64,000 nucleotides of DNA from Amphritea sp. (lineage in GTDB: Bacteria > Pseudomonadota > Gammaproteobacteria > Pseudomonadales > Balneatricaceae), in assembly GCF_016744155.1 (NCBI RefSeq), contig NZ_JADGEW010000002.1:1-64000 (forward strand). Reading direction: 5' to 3'. Positions 7,010 through 15,131 of this stretch are shown here, one piece after another (within the stretch, counting starts at the first letter, position 1; every line of letters starts with the position of its first letter). The position numbers and the translations under genes were made by a program. The notes under the pieces are model-generated. The model did not search any database. It was not told the origin of the DNA and saw only the letters and a list, made by a program, of their open reading frames with translations.

Positions 7010-8335
7010 ATGAATAGTTCCAGAGTCTTTATAGTGCTGATGCTGGCCTCTTTAAATCTCTTCGCCGATGGAAGGGGAGGTGTTGCTAATAATCAAAATG
7101 TTGATGATCAGGCGTCGGTATGTATGACTATTGGACAGACTGCTAGCCTGACCGGTCTTGATGATTTCTTGCTTGCAACGACTGATATCTCAGGTCAGGC
7201 GGGAGCTAAATATACTGGAGGAGATCAGTTTTATCTCGAAAGTAACGGTCCTGTCAGGGTTGAGATACAGTCGGGAGCGTTGAAAAACAGCAACTCAGTA
7301 CTCATTCCTAAATACCTTTTTGATCTTCAGTCTCCGGTACTGAATACCGCTACAGAAGGTCATGGGGCAGAACACCGTATCGATGCAGAAGTTATGTTAG
7401 GTGCTATCTCAGCGCAGCAGGCGGGTGATTATAGTGGGGAATTGGTATTGGTCGTTGTGCCTCAGGTTGGGGGTGAGGGTGGCTGTGGCGGGTTTAGCGT
7501 TAGCTATCCTGGTATCGCAACTTATGATACCGGCAGTAGTACTGGTCAGTGGGCGACGCTGGCGTTTGAGGATCTGTATCCTAATCCAGGAGATGCCGAT
7601 TATAACGATATGGTGCTTCAGTTTCGGGTGCAAGAAAACTATAACGCACAGCAGCAGCTGGAAACTATCCACCTGGATTTTATTCCGCTAGCGCGGGGGG
7701 CTGGTTATAACCATAGGCTCTATTTATCCCTGGATGGCAATCTGGATAGTCGTAATGCAACATATAATAGTACTCCCGCCGTAGTGGGTGATGCTTCGGT
7801 CAAGGTTACTTACAACAATCTTGACTCAGGGGCTTCGCAAATCTCTTATTACGATCAGTCAGACGATGTACTGGTATTCCATAATACTCGGTCAGCGTTA
7901 TCTGGCTTTGCTAATGTCTATGATAACGGTGAGCTGACGGAGCCCCGTGTAATGACATCAATCGATATTAGTCTTACAAACCCTGAACTAAACCCTTCAT
8001 CACAAGCGCTGGCCGGAGGGGAGTTTAATTATCGGCCTTTCCTTTATGTGATGAATACCCGGCTGGATATTGACCTGTTTGAGGTGAACCCTTATGACGG
8101 CATGATTGATCAGAATGGCTATCCATTTGGCTTAATGGTTCCCGTTGATTGGCGCTGGCCTTTGGAGGGGGTTGGTATCGATACCGCGTATCCCTACTTC
8201 TCGGAGTATCGGTCCTGGCTGGCTGGTGAAACAGATAATATTTCTGATCAAGCGTTGCAGTGGTACAACTATCCATTATCTGGAGCGGAAGGAAATCTAA
8301 TCTGGGGAGGGGGGAGTTTTACCGAAGGCTTATAA
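7010..8335 (+). CDS. LruC-domain secreted protein with N-terminal subunit-like domain
   Basis: 441 residues from the ATG at 7010 (RBS AGGAGGG, 7-base gap; the GTG at 7007 is too close). Short signal peptide (VLMLASLNLFADG). Residues 35-150 are paralogous to the 149-residue protein at 3878: LTGLDDFLLATTD, AGAKYTGGDQFYLESN, LGAISAQQAGDYS. A LruC domain follows, with the acidic motif FEDLYPNPGDADYNDMVL (a likely calcium-binding loop) and a beta-sandwich C-terminal region. LruC-domain proteins are extracellular and poorly understood. As last gene of the operon it may be a tip or minor subunit that joins the small protein through the shared domain. Domain call is good; role is inference. Confidence 0.85.
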   Translation: MNSSRVFIVLMLASLNLFADGRGGVANNQNVDDQASVCMTIGQTASLTGLDDFLLATTDISGQAGAKYTGGDQFYLESNGPVRVEIQSGALKNSNSVLIPKYLFDLQSPVLNTATEGHGAEHRIDAEVMLGAISAQQAGDYSGELVLVVVPQVGGEGGCGGFSVSYPGIATYDTGSSTGQWATLAFEDLYPNPGDADYNDMVLQFRVQENYNAQQQLETIHLDFIPLARGAGYNHRLYLSLDGNLDSRNATYNSTPAVVGDASVKVTYNNLDSGASQISYYDQSDDVLVFHNTRSALSGFANVYDNGELTEPRVMTSIDISLTNPELNPSSQALAGGEFNYRPFLYVMNTRLDIDLFEVNPYDGMIDQNGYPFGLMVPVDWRWPLEGVGIDTAYPYFSEYRSWLAGETDNISDQALQWYNYPLSGAEGNLIWGGGSFTEGL

Positions 8336-8370
8336 GGGACTAACAACAACTATTGTTTCTGTATAAATGA

Positions 8371-8397
8371 AAGCGCCACTAACGAGTAGTGGCGCTT
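8371..8397. terminator. Bidirectional terminator between convergent genes
   Basis: Perfect 10-bp stem AAGCGCCACT/AGTGGCGCTT with a 7-base loop, between the LruC gene (rightward) and alanine dehydrogenase (leftward). There is no long T-run on either side, so it is a moderate terminator call. Confidence 0.7.
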
Positions 8398-8408
8398 GAA
8401 TAGGTATC

Positions 8409-9527
8409 TTATTCAGCGATTGCCTGTTCTGCGGGCTGGAAGTCGTACCCAAGATCATGGGCTACCGCTTCATAGGTAACTTTACCTCGATGTACATTGA
8501 GTCCGTTACGAAGGTGTGGATCATCCTGCAGGGCTTGTCGATAACCCTTATTTGCCAGGGCAAGTGCGAAAGGTAAAGTCGCATTGGTTAGAGCAAAAGT
8601 AGAGGTACGGGCGACGCCGCCGGGCATATTAGCAACGCAGTAGTGAATTACTCCATCTACTTCGTAAGTTGGTTCTTGGTGAGTCGTTGCATGGGATGTT
8701 TCAAAGCAGCCGCCCTGATCGATAGCAACGTCTACCAGTACCGAGCCGTTTTTCATCTTACTCAGCATTGCACGGGTAACCAGTTTAGGTGCAGCAGCGC
8801 CTGGAATCAGAACCGCCCCGATCACCAAATCGGAGTTCACAACTTCCTGCTCAACAGATTCAGCGTTTGAGTACAGCGTCTTCAGTTGTGGACCGTACTG
8901 GGCATCCAGATCTTTAAGACGTGGCAGAGAGCGATCTATAATCGTGACATCAGCCCCCAGCCCCATCGCCATTCGTGCAGCGTTAATGCCAACGACACCA
9001 CCACCAATAACGGTTACTTTAGCTGGGGCTACACCCGGTACACCGCCCAGCAGAACACCCAGACCGCCCTGCGCTTTTTCAAGTGCATGAGCACCTGCCT
9101 GAATGGCCATACGACCAGCAACTTCACTCATGGGAGCCAGCAGAGGAAGGCCACGGTTAGCATCGGTTACGGTTTCGTAAGCAACAGCGACACAATCAGA
9201 TTCAACCAGCAGCTTAGTTTGTGCTGGGTCCGGAGCCAGGTGTAGGTAAGTAAACAGCAATTGACCAGGGCGCAGCATCTTGCACTCATTAGGCTGAGGC
9301 TCTTTTACTTTAATAATCATATCAGCAGCAGCGAAGATCTCCTCTGGAGTGTCGATTAGTTTCGCGCCGGCCGCTTCATATTGATCATTTGTCAGACCAA
9401 TCGAAGTACCGCCATCACGCTGAACGATAACTTCATGGCCATTTTCAATCAGTTCACGGACACCTGCGGGTGTCATACCGATACGATATTCGTGATTCTT
9501 AATCTCTTTAGGGATACCAATCAACAT
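8409..9527 (-). CDS. ald: Alanine dehydrogenase
   Basis: 372 residues, the normal length for the family. It catalyses the reversible NAD-dependent deamination of L-alanine to pyruvate and ammonia in the cytoplasm. It starts [20 protein letters not shown], which carries the conserved pyruvate-binding Arg and Lys region; the Rossmann motif [18 protein letters not shown] and the substrate loop [14 protein letters not shown] are intact. RBS AGGAG lies 7 bp upstream of the start. It is a single-gene unit facing a terminator shared with the LruC gene. The upstream region carries an imperfect inverted repeat, but no regulator gene is adjacent; Lrp-type control is common for this gene and an Lrp gene lies about 50 kb away. 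Very secure call. Confidence 0.97.
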   Translation of the reverse strand: MLIGIPKEIKNHEYRIGMTPAGVRELIENGHEVIVQRDGGTSIGLTNDQYEAAGAKLIDTPEEIFAAADMIIKVKEPQPNECKMLRPGQLLFTYLHLAPDPAQTKLLVESDCVAVAYETVTDANRGLPLLAPMSEVAGRMAIQAGAHALEKAQGGLGVLLGGVPGVAPAKVTVIGGGVVGINAARMAMGLGADVTIIDRSLPRLKDLDAQYGPQLKTLYSNAESVEQEVVNSDLVIGAVLIPGAAAPKLVTRAMLSKMKNGSVLVDVAIDQGGCFETSHATTHQEPTYEVDGVIHYCVANMPGGVARTSTFALTNATLPFALALANKGYRQALQDDPHLRNGLNVHRGKVTYEAVAHDLGYDFQPAEQAIAE

Positions 9528-9870
9528 AACGGTTCTCCTGCTGAATGTTTTATTGTTAGTGGATTCAATTACACTAACACTGGTATTGAATTGTTATCAT
9601 TCGAACTTATGTTAATTATCAATAATATGTTCTAATAATTTTATAAAAAATAGTGTTTTGATGCTGCGTATATGGTCTGTAAATTGCTAATTTCGGCAGT
9701 GCAGCAAAGAAAAATTGATAATTATCATATCTGTTAAGTATTGTTTGTTTTTTGTACAAGGCCAGTTTTATCGGTTATCACCGAGAGATCTTGGATCTTA
9801 TCTAACAGGACGATTGTTGGGAAAAGGGGGTTGCGTCGAAGAGCTAAAACCCTATAATAGCCCTCACTTT
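9528..9870. other. Gene-free stretch upstream of ald and the tRNA gene
   Basis: AT-rich, no credible coding frame. It should hold the leftward ald promoter and the rightward tRNA promoter. An imperfect inverted repeat GAACTTATG (9603-9611) / AATATGTTC (9624-9632) with a 12-base spacer, 76 to 105 bp upstream of the ald start, is a candidate operator. Confidence 0.5.
9831..9858 (+). promoter_or_regulatory. Sigma-70 promoter of the tRNA-Val gene
   Basis: -35 TTGCGT (9831-9836) and a perfect -10 TATAAT (9853-9858) with a 16-bp spacer. The mature tRNA starts 13 bases downstream. Between them, AGCCCTCA is a GC-rich discriminator, typical of stable-RNA promoters. Confidence 0.85.
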
Positions 9871-9947
9871 AGGACTATAGCTCAGTTGGTTAGAGCACTT
9901 GCTCGACATGCAAGGGGTCGTCAGTTCGAATCTGACTAGTCCTACCA
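9871..9947 (+). tRNA. tRNA-Val (anticodon GAC)
   Basis: 77 nt including encoded CCA. Acceptor AGGACTA/TAGTCCT, D-arm GCTC/GAGC, anticodon stem CTTGC/GCAAG with loop TCGACAT (anticodon GAC), five-base variable loop, T-arm GTCAG-TTCGAAT-CTGAC, discriminator A. All stems pair perfectly. The odd point is C at position 33, where almost all elongator tRNAs have U; E. coli tRNA-Val(GAC) has TTGACAT. Confidence 0.95.
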
Positions 9948-10232
9948 GATACAAAAAAGCCTCGCGAATGCGAGGCTTTTTGCTATCTGGTTTAGGCAGA
10001 TGAGAACTGAAAGTTCGAGCCGAGCGTAGCGAGACAACATTGGAGCTTGCGACGATGGCCCGCAGGGGAATAATCTGACTAGTCCTACCAAATTTAAAAA
10101 GCCTCGCGAATGCGGGGCTTTTTGCTATCTGGTTCAGGTAGATGAGAACTGAAAGTTCGAGCCGAGCGTAGCGAGACAACATTGGAGCTTGCGGCGATGG
10201 CCCGCAGGGGAATAATCTGACTAGTCCTACCA
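9931..10232 (+). repeat. Tandem repeat carrying tRNA-Val 3'-end fragments
   Basis: The 17-base tRNA 3' end TCTGACTAGTCCTACCA occurs at 9931 (inside the tRNA), 10074 and 10216, giving two tandem units of 143 and 142 bp. Each unit has the terminator-like hairpin (GCCTCGCGAATGC...), a stretch with GAACTGAAAGTTCGAGCC and GAGCGTAGCGAGACAACA, then the tRNA 3' fragment. The 5' two-thirds of the tRNA is absent from both copies. The units are over 90 percent identical by eye. They contain reverse-strand open frames, but these look like artefacts of the repeat. Confidence 0.88.
9959..9981 (+). terminator. Terminator after tRNA-Val
   Basis: GCCTCGC-GAAT-GCGAGGC stem followed by TTTTT, 12 bases after the CCA end. 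A diverged copy (right arm GCGGGGC) recurs in the second repeat unit near 10100. Confidence 0.92.
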
Positions 10233-10274
10233 AAATTTATGCTGATCTCTTTATAAAGGCCTCAGTAGCAAAAA

Positions 10275-10300
10275 GCCGAATCATTTGATTCGGCTTTTTT
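10275..10300 (+). terminator. Strong terminator after the tRNA repeat array
   Basis: GCCGAATCA-TT-TGATTCGGC followed by six T and preceded by an A-run, so it can act on both strands; it faces the leftward LysR gene that ends at 10390. Confidence 0.88.
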
Positions 10301-10389
10301 GTTTTTGGGATCTATTCAGCCGATTTTTACATCTTTCTAACTCACTTTCTCATCAAAGGGTAAAATGTTTAGGAAAGGCGATCGATTCA

Positions 10390-11277
10390 CTAAAACCATT
10401 CAGCTAATCTGCTCGACAGTACTCTTGCCGCAGACTGAGGTGGTTCGGAATCGCGTATCAATGCAGACCAATCAAGGTCTAGGCTATCTTTGCCCACCTG
10501 TATGGCCGAAACACTTTTATTTTTAATAGCTGATTGGACTGCCCATCTCGACAGTATGCTCACACCAAATCCGGCAGCTATCAATTCGACAATGGCGTCT
10601 GTCACTTCTACCACTGTTACCAGGTGAGGCACTGTTCCTGAGGGGCGAATAAACCGCTCATATTCAAAGCCCGGCTGTGCTGATTTGCTATAGGTCAGGT
10701 ATTCTTCACCTTCTAAATCTGTCGCTTCAATAAAAGGTTTTGTTGCCAACTCATGTTTTGAGTGTGTTACTAAAACGAGTTCATCCTGTAAAACTGGCAT
10801 CGAATCGATACCCGGGATCGCCAGATGTCCGGGGGCTAGCACAACATCGACCCTGCCTTCCTGGATGTTTTGTAATGGATTTTGTGTTGCCGAAGCTACC
10901 AGTTCCAGTTGAATGCCGGGCTCTTTTTTAGACATCACTTTTAGAAAGGAAGGCAACCAGTGATAGCAGCTATAGGCAGCGACACCAAAGCGAACGACAG
11001 TGATTTCATTATTAGTCATCTGTTGAAAATCAAATTCGGCACGCTGTAGAGCTGGAATGATCTGATTAGCCGTCTGTGTCATTGCCCGGCCAGCAGATGT
11101 TTGTCGAAGCTTGCGACCCTCTCTTTCGAATAACAATCCTCCTAAACGTCTTTCCGCTTCAGCAAGCCGATGACTCAAGGCGGACTGGGTTATGCCCAGC
11201 ATATAAGCTGCTTGTCTTAATGTGCCTGTTTCGTTAATTGCTTTGAGCATTTCCCAATGCCTTATGTCTAATCTCAC
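10390..11277 (-). CDS. LysR-family transcriptional regulator
   Basis: 295 residues. The N-terminal winged HTH reads MLKAINETGTLRQAAYMLGI then TQSALSHRLAEAERRLG; the rest is the usual two-lobe periplasmic-binding-like effector domain. The early sequence and the RHWEML start recall MetR-type LysR proteins, but the effector is unknown. It is divergent from an EamA transporter gene with 147 bp between them, a classic LysR-target arrangement. An inverted repeat TTCCA-N11-TGGAA lies just before the transporter start. Family call secure, target inferred. Confidence 0.92.
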   Translation of the reverse strand: MRLDIRHWEMLKAINETGTLRQAAYMLGITQSALSHRLAEAERRLGGLLFEREGRKLRQTSAGRAMTQTANQIIPALQRAEFDFQQMTNNEITVVRFGVAAYSCYHWLPSFLKVMSKKEPGIQLELVASATQNPLQNIQEGRVDVVLAPGHLAIPGIDSMPVLQDELVLVTHSKHELATKPFIEATDLEGEEYLTYSKSAQPGFEYERFIRPSGTVPHLVTVVEVTDAIVELIAAGFGVSILSRWAVQSAIKNKSVSAIQVGKDSLDLDWSALIRDSEPPQSAARVLSSRLAEWF

Positions 11278-11389
11278 GTTTTACCTCATGGCACTGACAC
11301 AGATAAGGCGTCAAAAACCTTTCTCAATAGATGCATACTATTAATCAATTACTCGAATTATTCACTATTTATTTAATCAGAAGCGAACT

Positions 11390-11418
11390 ATCGTTCCAGC
11401 CATAACCAATGGAATGAT
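11390..11418. promoter_or_regulatory. Inverted repeat, candidate LysR site
   Basis: ATCGTTCCA (11390-11398), 11-base spacer, TGGAATGAT (11410-11418), 8 of 9 positions paired and containing the T-N11-A core of LysR sites. It ends 6 bp before the transporter ATG and so would overlap the leader or block the promoter. Confidence 0.5.
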
Positions 11419-11424
11419 ATTAAT

Positions 11425-12312
11425 ATGAACAACAAACCAGCAATCAATGGCCAGTACTTAGTATTAATGGCTGCTTTCTTTTACGGGCTAAATCCATTTT
11501 TTGCACAACTATTATTTAAGGAGGGTTTCGGTGCAGAGATGGTGAGTCTGTACCGGTTTATTCTGCCTGCGCTCTTTTTCGCTTTTTTCCTGCACACTCC
11601 ACAAGCAAACTGGCCTGAAGCTTTTCGAACCTTATTACTGGGAGTCGCCAGCGGGGTTTCCATTTTTGGCTATTTTCATGCATTGGAGACACTTCCGGCG
11701 GCCACCGCCATCCTCATTTACTACACATACCCGGTTTTCAGTGTTTTGATTGGTTGGATTTTCTTTAGCCGGGTACCTTCACAAAACGCTTTGATCTCGG
11801 CGGCATTAGTGGCTATAGCGGCGTCATTGACAGTAAGGCCTGAAACCCTTCCTGCCGGAGCACTACTTTCAGTTGGCGCCTGCTTTTTGGCTCCTTTGGT
11901 TGTTGCTACGCAGGTTCAGTATCTGTCTAACCCCAAGAGGTATATTCATACAACCAATAGAATGGCCTGGATCACCATTGGTCATATTATTGTGCTTTTG
12001 CCGTTAGCAATATGGATTGCGCCTGCGCAAGTGTTGCCGGTTTCACTAACCGGGTTATTGTCAGTGCTAGGTATCGCGCTAGTGGCTGCGGCAATTCCTC
12101 AAGTTCTATTTATGTTAGGTGCCCCAAGGTCATGTGCAGATAAAAATGCATTAGCAGGATCTCTTGAGCTAGTCGTTGCTTTACTCACGGGAGCCGTTTT
12201 ATTGGGAGAGAGTATAGATCGGTTGGAAGTGACCGCGATGGTCTTGATTGTACTGGCTCTGTTTATTAAACAAGTAGAAAACAAGCCTAGAGTGGGGGCT
12301 ATAACGGGCTGA
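11425..12312 (+). CDS. EamA/DMT-superfamily transporter
   Basis: 295 residues with about ten hydrophobic segments in two EamA halves (1-140 and 150-290), the standard length and fold of drug/metabolite exporters. The typical loop HALETLPAATAILIYYTYPV sits at the end of the first half and the second half has GALLLGES-like features (GAVLLGESIDRLE). Cytoplasmic-membrane location; the substrate cannot be read from sequence, amino acids or related metabolites being common in this family. Its expression is probably set by the divergent LysR gene. Confidence 0.9.
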   Translation: MNNKPAINGQYLVLMAAFFYGLNPFFAQLLFKEGFGAEMVSLYRFILPALFFAFFLHTPQANWPEAFRTLLLGVASGVSIFGYFHALETLPAATAILIYYTYPVFSVLIGWIFFSRVPSQNALISAALVAIAASLTVRPETLPAGALLSVGACFLAPLVVATQVQYLSNPKRYIHTTNRMAWITIGHIIVLLPLAIWIAPAQVLPVSLTGLLSVLGIALVAAAIPQVLFMLGAPRSCADKNALAGSLELVVALLTGAVLLGESIDRLEVTAMVLIVLALFIKQVENKPRVGAITG

Positions 12313-12364
12313 TATAGTTGTTAATATTTTTCGCCAGACTGCGAATGTTAAGGTTTGGAGTAGC

Positions 12365-12405
12365 AGCACTTTCCCGGCTTTGCTCGACAATGCCTGGAAA
12401 GTGCT
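12365..12405. terminator. Stem-loop between convergent genes, possible terminator
   Basis: AGCACTTTCC (12365-12374) pairs perfectly with GGAAAGTGCT (12396-12405) across a 21-base loop. It lies between the convergent EamA and glutathione-transferase genes but lacks a T-run. Confidence 0.5.
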
Positions 12406-12415
12406 CTGGCCCCTA

Positions 12416-13270
12416 TTAAGGCTTTAGCTTTAGCACGTTATCAATATCCGATGCATGATGCCGTTCCGGAAGCATCTGCCATGGCTCTCCCCAGGTTTTA
12501 TTAACAATATTTCCACGTTGCACTGCGGGGCGTTGCCAGACTTCTTCTGCCCAGCGTTGCAGGTTTTTGTAACTCTTTACATCCAGAAAGTCCCCAGCAT
12601 CGTATTGAAGACCGCGTGCTAAGTTGCCATACCAGGGCCAGATGGCTATATCAGCGATACTGTAATGATCACTTGCAATGAATTGGCTGGTTGCCAGTTG
12701 CTGATCTAACAGGTCGAGCTGGCGCTTGGCCTCCATTGTGAAACGATTGATAGGGTACTCCATTTTCTCCGGAGCATAGGCGTAGAAGTGGCCAAAGCCG
12801 CCGCCTAAATAAGGCGCGGAGCCCTGCAACCAGAAGAGCCAATTGAGAACTTCGGTACGCTCTGAGAGCTCTGTTGGCAGAAAATGTTCAAATTTTTCTG
12901 CCAGATAGAGGAGTATTGCCCCGGACTCGAAGATTCTTATAGGCTGTTCTGCAGACCGATCAAGTAGCGCAGGAATTTTGGAGTTTGGATTGACGCCGAC
13001 GAAGCCACTGGAAAACTGGTCTCCTTCGCTGATTCTGATCAGGTGTGCATCGTATTCAGCACCCGTTTCACCCGCCGCCAACAGCTCTTCGAGCATTATA
13101 GTGACTTTCTGGCCGTTGGGGGTTCCCATTGAATAAAGCTGCAGAGGCTGTTTGCCTTCGGGCAGCACTGCTTCATGGGTTGCTCCTGCGGTGGGCCGGT
13201 TTAGGCTTGCCCAGGCACCGCCATTTTCACTATCAAACGTCCAAACTTTAGGGGGAAGATATTCGCTCAT
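12416..13270 (-). CDS. yghU: Glutathione S-transferase, YghU type (disulfide-bond oxidoreductase)
   Basis: 284 residues from the ATG at 13270, preceded by GAGG; a longer frame exists upstream but homology to E. coli YghU begins at SEYLPPKVWTF. Motifs shared with YghU include LYSMGTPNGQKVTIMLEELL, FVGVNPNSKIPALLDRS, IFESGAILLYLAEKF and GGGFGHFYAYAPEK. YghU-type enzymes are cytoplasmic, bind two glutathiones and reduce disulfides of small molecules. The C-terminal all-alpha domain is intact (SIADIAIWPWYGN). The gene is isolated: convergent with EamA on one side, followed upstream by a same-strand LysR gene. The LysR/SDR/isomerase cluster next door also suggests glutathione-linked chemistry, but no shared operon is evident. 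Confidence 0.93.
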   Translation of the reverse strand: MSEYLPPKVWTFDSENGGAWASLNRPTAGATHEAVLPEGKQPLQLYSMGTPNGQKVTIMLEELLAAGETGAEYDAHLIRISEGDQFSSGFVGVNPNSKIPALLDRSAEQPIRIFESGAILLYLAEKFEHFLPTELSERTEVLNWLFWLQGSAPYLGGGFGHFYAYAPEKMEYPINRFTMEAKRQLDLLDQQLATSQFIASDHYSIADIAIWPWYGNLARGLQYDAGDFLDVKSYKNLQRWAEEVWQRPAVQRGNIVNKTWGEPWQMLPERHHASDIDNVLKLKP

Positions 13271-13367
13271 CATTGCCTCGTTATAATCTAATGTGCAGCT
13301 GTCTCTGCTGATTGTAGCTGGGTTCAACAGAATAAACTTTATGTTTGGTGACTTTAGGGCTTCCTAC

Positions 13368-14252
13368 TCAGGTCTCGTTATAAGCCCAGGAGGCGGTACT
13401 GGCGAAATCAACAAATTGGGTAATTTCATTCATGTTTTCGTTTTCACCCCATTCAAAACCAATCGATCTTTGGTTCCGGTCTTCGGCCAGAGGAATCGTG
13501 ATAATACGGGAAGAAGCGTAGTGTGCCGGTACTATCGTCAGGCCAATATCCGCTTCTACCAGTGCCAGTGCGCGATCGTCCTGATTCGTTATGTAGGCCA
13601 TATTCAGTTGTACATTATGTTGTTTTATCAGGTTTTGAATAACCAGTCGGTGCTCACAGTGACTGCGACCGATAAATAGTTCATTGTTTAGGTCTGCGAT
13701 GCTGATGATTTTTGATCTGCTGAGGTGATGGCTACGGGACATGGCAACCAGATAAGGTTCTGAGAATAGCGACTTAGAACACAGGAACCTGCGACTAGCC
13801 TGTGGGTTTTTTTGTATGGTTGTGAGTGCCAGATCGATACGATTATCCCGTTCTAACTTGAGCATCTCAGTCGCGCTGGAATCAAAGACGTCCAGTTTCA
13901 GATCGGGATTCTCACGACGATATTGCTCTATCAATCGGGCTACCGCAGTAATAGACAAGGTGTTAATGACACCGAGTCTTAGCCTGCGCTGCACCTCATG
14001 TTGTTTGAGCTCATCCTTAGCTCTGGCACACTCTCCGACGATTAGTTTTGCTCGTTGTAATAGCTTACGCCCTGCGGGTGTCAGCACCACATTACGCTTG
14101 TTACGGGTAAAAAGTTTTACTCCCACTTCGGCCTCTAGTTTAGATATTGAGGCGGACAGTGCTGGCTGGGACACAAATGCTCGCTCAGCTCCCCGGGTAA
14201 AACTTTCTGATTCCGCAGCAGCCAGAAACAAGCGTAACTGTTGAAATTCCAT
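13368..14252 (-). CDS. LysR-family transcriptional regulator
   Basis: 294 residues from the ATG at 14252 (MEFQQLRLF), which fits the family start and has AGG upstream; a longer start at 14273 adds seven residues without support. HTH motif ESFTRGAERAFVSQPALSAS, then a two-lobe effector domain. It is divergent from an SDR and a DsbA-like isomerase gene, its likely targets. The 114-bp gap carries the palindrome ATAATCGATTAT (14284-14295). The effector is unknown. Confidence 0.9.
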   Translation of the reverse strand: MEFQQLRLFLAAAESESFTRGAERAFVSQPALSASISKLEAEVGVKLFTRNKRNVVLTPAGRKLLQRAKLIVGECARAKDELKQHEVQRRLRLGVINTLSITAVARLIEQYRRENPDLKLDVFDSSATEMLKLERDNRIDLALTTIQKNPQASRRFLCSKSLFSEPYLVAMSRSHHLSRSKIISIADLNNELFIGRSHCEHRLVIQNLIKQHNVQLNMAYITNQDDRALALVEADIGLTIVPAHYASSRIITIPLAEDRNQRSIGFEWGENENMNEITQFVDFASTASWAYNET

Positions 14253-14366
14253 GTCATAACCTGTGCTTATCATTACGATACAAATAATCGATTATATTTA
14301 TTGTAGTTTAATCTCTACACTTTTATCAATGATTAGAAAATGCAGCATGCAGATAAGGAGCAAGGT

Positions 14367-15098
14367 ATGACAGCAATCGAAAAACCTATCGCATTGATTA
14401 TCGGTGCCGGAGATCATCTGGGTGCGGCAATAGCGAGGCGGTTTGCCACTGAGGGGTATCATATTGTTGCCACCCGACGCCGTGGTGACCTGGATACACT
14501 GATCAGTGATGTTCGGGCACTGGGTTCAGATGTTACTGCACTGCATTCAGATGCACGGGACGAAGAACAGGTAATGGCGTTGATTGAAAAGGTGGAATCT
14601 GAGCTGGGGCCTATGAGGGTGGCGGTATTTAATGTTGGAGGTAATGTTCGCTTTGGTATTACTGAAACCACGACGCAGGTATACCGCAAAGTCTGGGAAA
14701 TGTGTGCCCTGGCCGGCTTTCTGGTAGGGCGTGAAGTGGCAAAAAAGATGCTGCCTCGAGAGCAAGGAACCATTATTTTTACCGGGGCGTCAGCGAGTTT
14801 ACGGGGTAGTAGTGGTTTTGCCGCTTTTGCCGGGGGTAAGCATGCCTTAAGAGCGTTGGCACAAAGTATGTCTCGTGAACTGGGTCCTCAAGGGATTCAT
14901 GTGGCCCATGTGATCGTTGATGGCTTGATTGAAAACGAAGCAACAAAAGCGTTTCTTCCTGATCTGTTCGCCAGCAAAGGTGAGAACGGTATTATCCAGC
15001 CGGATGATCTGGCAGAGGTGTATTGGCAACTTCATAACCAGCCTAAAACCGCCTGGACCTTCGAACAGGATGTCAGACCTTATACAGAACAGTGGTAA
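14367..15098 (+). CDS. Short-chain dehydrogenase/reductase-family protein
   Basis: 243 residues from the ATG at 14367, preceded by AAGGAG; the upstream ATG at 14340 has no RBS. The Rossmann motif is IGAGDHLGAAIARRFA, a variant of TGxxxGxG. The usual catalytic Tyr of YxxxK is Phe (FAGGK, in the stretch GFAAFAGGKHALRALAQS), though the Lys is kept; the catalytic Ser region is FTGASASLRG. The protein may thus bind NAD(P) without classical dehydrogenase activity, as in some SDR subgroups. It is 33 bp upstream of a DsbA-like isomerase gene, suggesting one operon under the divergent LysR regulator. Confidence 0.85.
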   Translation: MTAIEKPIALIIGAGDHLGAAIARRFATEGYHIVATRRRGDLDTLISDVRALGSDVTALHSDARDEEQVMALIEKVESELGPMRVAVFNVGGNVRFGITETTTQVYRKVWEMCALAGFLVGREVAKKMLPREQGTIIFTGASASLRGSSGFAAFAGGKHALRALAQSMSRELGPQGIHVAHVIVDGLIENEATKAFLPDLFASKGENGIIQPDDLAEVYWQLHNQPKTAWTFEQDVRPYTEQW

Positions 15099-15131
15099 TC
15101 AATTCGACTCTATATAACTGAGGAATCTTGA

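Noticed and set aside
3878-8335. Type II secretion, type IV pilus or MSHA cluster
   Set aside because: Only the secretin is present; no ATPase, platform protein, prepilin-type leader or peptidase is visible.
9844-10233. 129-codon reverse-strand open frame over the tRNA repeat array
   Set aside because: It is made of the tandem repeat itself and contains the antisense of tRNA-Val ends; a well-known type of false gene next to tRNAs.
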